Source of the DNA: Salmonella enterica subsp. enterica serovar Typhimurium str. LT2
GTDB taxonomy: Bacteria; Pseudomonadota; Gammaproteobacteria; Enterobacterales; Enterobacteriaceae
Direction: 5' to 3'
DNA length: 64,000 nt
Assembly (NCBI RefSeq): GCF_000006945.2
Contig: NC_003197.2
Coordinates: 2,108,001 to 2,172,000 of the forward strand
The stretch's first letter is position 1. Each line of letters opens with the position of its first letter. The notes under the pieces were generated by a model, which worked only from the letters and a program-made list of their open reading frames with translations, was not told where the DNA came from and did no database searches. This document shows, piece after piece, positions 58,235 through 64,000 of this stretch. Position numbers and translations under genes: made by a program.

Positions 58235-59296
58235 TTATTTTGATTCCGCCAACCAATTGCCAACCATCTGCTTCATATTATCAAAGTCATACCGTGCGAC
58301 ATAGTTGTTAAATCGGGAAATTGCATCAGGCAACTGCTCTATATTTTTAATTGCACTCTGCCAGCTTTTTTCATCATCCGGATTCACATATAATGCACCA
58401 TTGGTTAACACTTCATGAAATACTGGTATATCGGACACTATAACTGGAGTATTTGATGCCATCGCTTCAATAGGAGGTATACCAAAACCCTCATCAATAG
58501 ATGGATAAACAAGCGCGTAGGCTTTAGAATATAAAATCTTTAATTCATTAAATGAGACTTCATGTAAAAAAGTCACTTTATCTTTTAGTTCCAGATCAAC
58601 GACCATTTGTTGGAGAGACATTGCATAGTCAGTACGACCACATACAATAATTAAATTATAAGAGTCAGACCAAACTTTTTTATTTTTTATGAATGAATGA
58701 ATATTTTTATGTGGCCAACTTGCACCAACAGCTAAAAAGTAATTCTCTTTTTCTTTTTTTTGTATAAAATCAGATTTATTAACACTATTATAAATTACTG
58801 ATATTTTCTCACTATCTACATTATAAGTTTTAGCAATGCTATCTTTAACGGTATAAGATACCGTTAAAACATGCTTACATCGCTTAACGGACATTTTTAA
58901 TAAAAAGCGAAAATACACTTTCTGAATAAAACTATCTGGATAATAAAAAGGTCTTATATCATGTACGGTTATCGTTTGGTTTCTCAGTAAGGGGATAGTG
59001 TGATGTGTAGTACACACCAATTTTTTATTACCAAACTTAATTAAAACCCTCAGCGCAAGCCAGTAACTATATACATACCATACTAATGGTCTAAGTCGCG
59101 ATGTTTTTGATGTGTTGCTAACAATATTCGGAACAGTAACTACTGCATAACCGAGCTTTTCAAAATAATCAGCGTGTACCTTGCTACAGATTATTGCGTC
59201 AACATCAGCTATTTCTCGCAGTGCCGTTAAAAATTTAATCGAGTATTGCCACATTCCCGTACCACTTTTACCTAAACGTGATAGGTTTACGATCAT
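58235..59296 (-). CDS. wbaU: WbaU, mannosyltransferase (GT4)
   Basis: 353 residues, GT-B retaining glycosyltransferase that adds mannose to rhamnose. The donor site is EGFGIPPIEAMASNTPVIVSD-like, near 270-290, preceded by FLAVGASWPHKNIHSF. Its ATG shares bases with the stop of the membrane-protein remnant upstream. Also rfbU. Confidence 0.94.
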   Translation of the reverse strand: MIVNLSRLGKSGTGMWQYSIKFLTALREIADVDAIICSKVHADYFEKLGYAVVTVPNIVSNTSKTSRLRPLVWYVYSYWLALRVLIKFGNKKLVCTTHHTIPLLRNQTITVHDIRPFYYPDSFIQKVYFRFLLKMSVKRCKHVLTVSYTVKDSIAKTYNVDSEKISVIYNSVNKSDFIQKKEKENYFLAVGASWPHKNIHSFIKNKKVWSDSYNLIIVCGRTDYAMSLQQMVVDLELKDKVTFLHEVSFNELKILYSKAYALVYPSIDEGFGIPPIEAMASNTPVIVSDIPVFHEVLTNGALYVNPDDEKSWQSAIKNIEQLPDAISRFNNYVARYDFDNMKQMVGNWLAESK

Positions 59297-59479
59297 TGAA
59301 TAGCTCTCCGTTTTTCCATACGCATCTTTAAAGCAATAATCATAAGGATAAATAATATTACGAAGCTTACACTAGGTGTAATTCTTAATAATAGAGTTAA
59401 TGTAATACCGGCAGTAAAACACTACAAAAACAATCATAAAGAAATATATTATTATACTAACATTCCCAGAAAAAAACAT
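59293..59479 (-). pseudogene. Membrane-protein remnant, probable O-antigen polymerase (wzy) relic
   Basis: In the wbaV-wbaU gap the minus strand encodes two hydrophobic pieces in different frames: MFFSGNVSIIIYFFMIVFVV from 59479, then, after a frameshift near 59421, a 42-codon piece containing FTAGITLTLLLRITPSVSF and a further hydrophobic run ending KMRMEKRRAIQ-stop. The final TGA overlaps the wbaU ATG (ATGA), as for a real operon gene. Published comparisons describe a wzy remnant in this gap for related serogroups; the identity here is an inference from position and hydrophobicity. Confidence 0.6.
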
Positions 59480-59615
59480 CTAAGTAGTTAAGCTATCCAA
59501 ATTTATTTATATATATCAAATATGATTTTTCATTAAAAAGAAAAGTCAGTAACGTAAATCTAGCTGAATCCAGAAAGGTTAAATCTACATTTAATCTCAA
59601 TATAATAACTTACTA
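59480..59615. other. AT-rich non-coding remainder of the wbaV-wbaU gap
   Basis: Very AT-rich with stops in all minus-strand frames. It is probably further decayed sequence of the same lost gene. No promoter or hairpin stands out. Confidence 0.5.
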
Positions 59616-60617
59616 CTACTTAATTATCCGTTTAGTAAAATTCTTAAGCACGGTAATATTTTTCACTGCATATGCTAGTTTCCCAAATCGAAGTACAGTG
59701 TTGATCATATTTTTATTACAACCTAGCTTTGCATAAAATTCAGATAAATCTCTTTTTTCATCACTATTGCCATAACATGCCATAGCCAAAGTTGTATATA
59801 ACCATGGTCTCTCTTTTAGCAAAACATTTTCAAATGCTCGTTTTAAAGATATATTTTTACTGTAAAAATCATTAGCTAATTTTAAATATGCAATAAAATC
59901 AATTAAAATTCGTCTGGCCTTTCCTTTCTTCTCGAAACTATCATTATCTCCTCGGCATATTACGAGTGGTTTTGATATATAATGCAAAAGGCACCCTGGC
60001 GTATTAAATACGCTCATCATGATAAATACATGAGGATAGGAAGTGCCAATATAGGACGCATCAAAATCAATGGCATCCCATCGTTCTTTTTTTACTATTA
60101 AAGAACTTAGATAGCTAAATACACCACCAATAGATAAGCATCTACTGAGATAGATTTCCCTATCTAAATTATTATTAAACACATAAAGTTCATCATCTGT
60201 TCTGAGCCAAGAACGATGAGGGTTTCTAATCTCAACTAAATCACACCCGGTCTCTTTTCTGTCACATAAATATATATCTGCTTGAGAATCGAGATAAGTT
60301 TGTAATATCGCTAACGAGTCTTTCGCAAGAGCATCATCACTGCCAAATATCCAACAATAATCCCCATTCGCAAGGGATACTGAAGCAAGAAAATTCCTAT
60401 CTGGCCCAAGGTTAACGCTATTACGCCGATATATTATTGGGAAATTATAATTGTTCCTCCAAACATCAATCATTTCCTCTGTACCATCAGTAGAGGCATT
60501 ATCTGATATACATATCTCAATATCTAAATTAAATTTTTCCTGATTATTTATACTATTCAACAACTCTTCAAGATATTCTTTTCTATTATAAGTTGGAATA
60601 CAAAATGATATAAGCAT
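59616..60617 (-). CDS. wbaV: WbaV, abequosyltransferase (GT2)
   Basis: 333 residues, GT-A enzyme that transfers abequose to mannose. Start MLISFCIPTYNRKEYLEELL; motifs CISDNASTDGTEE and WIFGSDDALA. Strongly AT-rich like wzx and abe. Also rfbV. Confidence 0.94.
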   Translation of the reverse strand: MLISFCIPTYNRKEYLEELLNSINNQEKFNLDIEICISDNASTDGTEEMIDVWRNNYNFPIIYRRNSVNLGPDRNFLASVSLANGDYCWIFGSDDALAKDSLAILQTYLDSQADIYLCDRKETGCDLVEIRNPHRSWLRTDDELYVFNNNLDREIYLSRCLSIGGVFSYLSSLIVKKERWDAIDFDASYIGTSYPHVFIMMSVFNTPGCLLHYISKPLVICRGDNDSFEKKGKARRILIDFIAYLKLANDFYSKNISLKRAFENVLLKERPWLYTTLAMACYGNSDEKRDLSEFYAKLGCNKNMINTVLRFGKLAYAVKNITVLKNFTKRIIK

Positions 60618-60621
60618 ATGA

Positions 60622-61914
60622 TTATCCCTTATTTGCCTTAATTAAGTAAGTTAGTGGAAGCCCCCAAAAAACAGTTAAAGCAAAAGATATAATCAAGCCA
60701 AGCAGCACTCCACTGATTCCAAGCGTACTAGAAAAATACCATTGTGCTATTCCACCAATTATTGCTTGTAGTGGTACTAATATCCAAAGTATTTTTAAAT
60801 AATTCATACTTTGCAATAACATTGCATAAGTGTCACACCAAACGCGAATACAGAAATATATGCCAATTAACATAAAAGATAAAATAGAAACTTGATAATT
60901 AATATCTTTGGCTATTACTGAAAATATCTGTTCTTTAAATAAATAAATAAATATTGTACATCCAACAACATATAGTGAGCCAAGCAAAATATTGACACCT
61001 ATCATTTTGTTAAGTTTTTTCCATTGCTGTTTGACTCTCAATTCAGCACATATAGGCCATAATGCTTGCAAAATAGCAGTATAAATAAAAAAGACTAAAC
61101 CAAAAATTTTCATCGTTACTGTATATTGAACAATATCAGCAGGAGTTAGCCTTTGAGAAATGACCATATAATCTGTTTGAAGCACCACTATCGATAATAA
61201 AGTAAAAAGAAAAAACCCTGAAGATCTACGTAAAATTGCTATATAATGAGATTTTGTTGTTTTAACATGATAAAGCTTTATGTATCTATATACAATATAG
61301 CACAATGAAATCATACCCACTGGAAGATACAGGACTATTAGTGATAATTTTATGTCAACTGAGATCCCCCTATAGTATATATATAGCAAGCCGAGCATAC
61401 CTATCATATAAGATAATGCGTTTAATAGATTAGCTTTCCACCCGACCAATTCGGCAAAAAGTATTTTATAAGCAATAGCTCCGATTCCAATAGAACTGAA
61501 AACCAGACATGAGGTAAAAAAGAGCATTCTGGTTTTGTCCTGTAATACCTCATGAAAAGAAGAAAGATATTTAGCGGAAATTACCCCAGAAAAAATATAA
61601 AATAAAGCAATAAAAAAAATAATAGCTATAAAGCTTAGATGTAATGCTGATTTAATATATGCATCATAACTTTTGTTTTTGGCTCTGCATTCTGATATAT
61701 AATTTTGCAGTCCTGTACCTATGCCAAAATCAACAGCGCTACACCATACTAATAAACCAGTTAACAAACTAAAGATTGCATATTTCTCTTCACCTAGCAT
61801 AGAAATAAGATATGAAATACTTGCTAACTGCACCCCGGCAATTATTATTTTGGATAACCATGATGAACCTGCAACAATTAAATGACTCGGAATTTTTAAC
61901 AATTGAACTTTCAC
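60622..61914 (-). CDS. wzx: Wzx, O-unit flippase
   Basis: 430 residues, about 12 membrane helices throughout, polysaccharide-transporter family. It flips the lipid-linked repeat unit to the periplasm. It starts MKVQLLKIPSHLIVAGSSWL. Also rfbX. Among the most AT-rich genes in the window. Confidence 0.94.
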   Translation of the reverse strand: MKVQLLKIPSHLIVAGSSWLSKIIIAGVQLASISYLISMLGEEKYAIFSLLTGLLVWCSAVDFGIGTGLQNYISECRAKNKSYDAYIKSALHLSFIAIIFFIALFYIFSGVISAKYLSSFHEVLQDKTRMLFFTSCLVFSSIGIGAIAYKILFAELVGWKANLLNALSYMIGMLGLLYIYYRGISVDIKLSLIVLYLPVGMISLCYIVYRYIKLYHVKTTKSHYIAILRRSSGFFLFTLLSIVVLQTDYMVISQRLTPADIVQYTVTMKIFGLVFFIYTAILQALWPICAELRVKQQWKKLNKMIGVNILLGSLYVVGCTIFIYLFKEQIFSVIAKDINYQVSILSFMLIGIYFCIRVWCDTYAMLLQSMNYLKILWILVPLQAIIGGIAQWYFSSTLGISGVLLGLIISFALTVFWGLPLTYLIKANKG

Positions 61915-61995
61915 TATGCAATTAAACGACTTAGTTTTTACAACATAACGCGACTAATTTGTTAACGATTTATTTATTAAAAGATCATGAAAATC

Positions 61996-62895
61996 TCATA
62001 ACCGTTTCAGTAGTTCTTCAATTCCTTTTTTATAATCGAAATTTGGTTTCCAGCCCATTGCTTTTAAATTTTTATTATTTGCTACAGAGAACATTATTTC
62101 ATTATCTCTTTGCTCTATCGCACCAAATTCAAATATACTCGATGAACCTGGCATCATAGTATTTTGCAAATAAACCAGAAAATCTTTCAAACTTACCCCA
62201 GCACCAGTTCCAACTTGATACTCAGTATATGAAGGTACTTCTTTTCTATTTTCTAATATAGTTAAATAAGCATTTACCACATCATCTACAAAAATAAAGT
62301 CTCTTATCTGTTCGCCTGTTGTACATTTCACGCAACTCTGTTTTTTATTTAAGCAGTCGATAATGTATGGAATAAATTTATTTTCACCATCCCCAGGCCC
62401 ATATACATGCTCTAATCGCATGTTTACAAATGAAATGTCATGCATATTAGCATAATAATGCCCAATTTCATCAAAGTGTCTTTTAGTAATTATATAAGGC
62501 CGCATATGTTGATAATTAAAATCTTTCTTGGCAAAAAAACTATCTGTATTTAAAAAGATATCCGCCCGATATTTTATTGCCAAATCAAGAAGCTTTAATG
62601 GTTTTATAACATTTGCATCTTCAATATTTATGAGAGATGATGTTTTATGCCCATATTCTGTTGCCAAATGAATGATACCAATTAATGCAGAATCAATTGA
62701 TAACTCCTCGACTAATAATTCGATATTATCCCAACTGCACCATCTAACATTAGCTAATGCATTACTATTATTTTTTATTACATCTCGAGTGATTGCGACA
62801 ACTGAAATCCCCGATTTTTTTAGCGCTTCGAGTAAATGCTTACCAATAAAGCCGGAAGCCCCACTGACAATTACATATTCTTTCAAAAAGGTCAT
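61996..62895 (-). CDS. abe: Abe (RfbJ), CDP-abequose synthase
   Basis: 299 residues, extended SDR that reduces the CDP-4-keto-3,6-dideoxy sugar to CDP-abequose, the sugar that defines O:4. NAD(P) loop SGASGFIGKHLLEALKK from residue 11; catalytic Tyr/Lys in YIITKRHFDE. The start at 62895 (MTFLKEYVIV) is preferred over an ATG three codons upstream. Its presence between wzx and rfbH marks serogroup B. Confidence 0.96.
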   Translation of the reverse strand: MTFLKEYVIVSGASGFIGKHLLEALKKSGISVVAITRDVIKNNSNALANVRWCSWDNIELLVEELSIDSALIGIIHLATEYGHKTSSLINIEDANVIKPLKLLDLAIKYRADIFLNTDSFFAKKDFNYQHMRPYIITKRHFDEIGHYYANMHDISFVNMRLEHVYGPGDGENKFIPYIIDCLNKKQSCVKCTTGEQIRDFIFVDDVVNAYLTILENRKEVPSYTEYQVGTGAGVSLKDFLVYLQNTMMPGSSSIFEFGAIEQRDNEIMFSVANNKNLKAMGWKPNFDYKKGIEELLKRL

Positions 62896-62922
62896 CGCAA
62901 TCACCAGATAGAATAAATTGAA

Positions 62923-64000
62923 TTAGAAATTCAAACCAAAGAACTCTTCAAACTTGCTAACTACATAATCTAAATGCTCTGTAGTCAAGCCTGGATAAAT
63001 ACCAATCCAGAACGTTTGATTCATTATACGGTCGGTATTTGTCAACTCACCCACTACACGATATTTCACATTAGCAAAATACGGTTGGCGAATCAGATTT
63101 CCAGCAAACAGTAAACGTGTACCGATTTTTGCTTCATCAAGGAATTTCACCAGTTCGACACGGTTAACACCGCTAGTTTCTTTCAGGGTGATAGGGAAGC
63201 CAAACCAGGATGGATCTGATTTCTCTGTTGCTTCTGGTAATTCGAGGAATTCAGTGCAAGATTGCAAGCCCTGTTTCAGATAGGAAAAGTTAGCTTTACG
63301 CTGCTCTACAAACTCTTCTACGCGCTCCAACTGAGCCAGACCACATGCTGCCTGCATGTCCGTGATTTTGAGATTATATCCGAGGTGGGAATAAGTATAT
63401 TTGTGATCATAGCCTTGAGGAAGTGATCCCAATTGCTGACCAAAACGTTTACCGCAGGTGTTATCGCATCCTGGCGCACAATAACAATCCCGGCCCCAGT
63501 CACGGAACGACTCAATAATTTTCTTCAGTTCACCTGACTTGGTGAATACAGCACCGCCTTCACCCATTGTGATATGGTGAGCCGGATAAAAACTAACGGT
63601 TCCGATGTCACCAAAGGTACCTACCATCTGGCCTTCATAAGTCGTCCCAAGGGCATCACAGCAGTCTTCAATCAACCATAAGTTATATTTATCGGCAATC
63701 CGACGAACTTCACTCAGGTTAAATGCATTACCGAGTGTATGAGCGATCATTATCGCTTTTGATTTCTCAGTAACTGCAGCTTCAATGAGAGAGGCATCGA
63801 TATTATATGTCGGGATATCAACATCCACGAATACCGGTATTAAACCATTCTGGATCGCCGGGTTAACTGTAGTCGGGAAGCCAGCAGCGACAGTAATAAC
63901 CTCATCACCAGGTTTGAGAGCTCGCTCGCCTAATTTTGGGGAAGTCAGCGCAGTCAGTGCCAGCAAGTTTGCCGAAGAGCCAGATGTTGTCGTTAAAACA
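62923..64000 (-). CDS. rfbH: RfbH, CDP-4-keto-6-deoxy-D-glucose-3-dehydrase (partial, 5' end outside the window)
   Basis: About 358 C-terminal codons are present. It is a PMP and [2Fe-2S] dependent C-3 deoxygenase in CDP-3,6-dideoxyhexose synthesis. The aminotransferase fold has His in SFYPAHHITMGEGG where PLP aminotransferases carry Lys, the hallmark of this enzyme. The cysteine group CYCAPGCDNTC is the likely cluster site. The frame is open to the right edge. Confidence 0.96.
   Translation of the reverse strand, partial: VLTTTSGSSANLLALTALTSPKLGERALKPGDEVITVAAGFPTTVNPAIQNGLIPVFVDVDIPTYNIDASLIEAAVTEKSKAIMIAHTLGNAFNLSEVRRIADKYNLWLIEDCCDALGTTYEGQMVGTFGDIGTVSFYPAHHITMGEGGAVFTKSGELKKIIESFRDWGRDCYCAPGCDNTCGKRFGQQLGSLPQGYDHKYTYSHLGYNLKITDMQAACGLAQLERVEEFVEQRKANFSYLKQGLQSCTEFLELPEATEKSDPSWFGFPITLKETSGVNRVELVKFLDEAKIGTRLLFAGNLIRQPYFANVKYRVVGELTNTDRIMNQTFWIGIYPGLTTEHLDYVVSKFEEFFGLNF

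Noticed and set aside
1..64000. tRNA, rRNA, CRISPR, IS element or prophage
   Set aside because: Scanned by eye on both strands: no cloverleaf, repeat-spacer array, transposase or integrase was recognised. A covariance-model and IS search would be decisive.

Overview
The window is chromosomal DNA of a Salmonella enterica of O-serogroup B (O:4), Typhimurium-like. Three blocks support this: the cbi/pocR/pdu cobalamin and propanediol island, the effector gene sopA next to the phs thiosulfate reductase operon, and an rfb cluster with abequose synthase (abe/rfbJ), wzx, wbaV, wbaU and wbaN in the group B order. No tRNA, rRNA, CRISPR array, insertion sequence or prophage was seen. The serovar cannot be fixed from this window because other group B serovars share these genes.

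Positions 1-8318 (minus strand) hold the 5' end of the cob operon in genomic order F-T-E-D-C-B-A (first gene cbiA; cbiF runs off the left edge), its adenosylcobalamin riboswitch leader, the regulator pocR and the diol facilitator pduF. Positions 8843-25611 (plus strand) hold the complete pdu operon pduABCDEGHJKLMNOPQSTUVWX. It encodes the microcompartment shell, the B12-dependent diol dehydratase and its reactivase, B12 recycling, the aldehyde and alcohol dehydrogenases, phosphotransacylase, propionate kinase and L-threonine kinase. PocR with propanediol switches on both the cofactor pathway and the pathway that uses the cofactor.

Positions 25645-33566 are mostly minus strand: yeeX, yeeA, SOS-regulated sbmC, dacD and phsCBA, followed by a decayed UPF0145-like gene. 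sopA (33567-35915) is a lone type III effector gene, with an AT-rich first half, set between phs and sbcB. Then come sbcB, plaP with the tiny overlapping gene yoeI, yeeY and yeeZ.

Positions 41347-48780 are the complete histidine operon: promoter, seven-His leader peptide hisL, attenuator, hisGDCBHAFI with a REP element between hisG and hisD, and a terminator. Positions 48829-64000 (minus strand) are the end of the polysaccharide region: wzzB, ugd (with a PmrA-box-like direct repeat upstream), gnd, then the 3' part of the O-antigen cluster wbaP, manB, manC, wbaN, wbaU, a wzy-like remnant, wbaV, wzx, abe and partial rfbH. The cluster makes and exports an Abe-Man-Rha-Gal unit. It has no intact polymerase gene, in keeping with the unlinked wzy (rfc) known for group B.

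The observations most worth a second look are the membrane-protein remnant (probable wzy relic) between wbaV and wbaU, the broken zinc-ribbon/UPF0145 gene beside sopA, the plaP leader with a terminator-like hairpin plus the overlapping yoeI, recurrent AGCAA/TTGCT inverted repeats around PocR-controlled promoters, and start-site problems in pduK and pduX. I found no clearly new multi-gene system.
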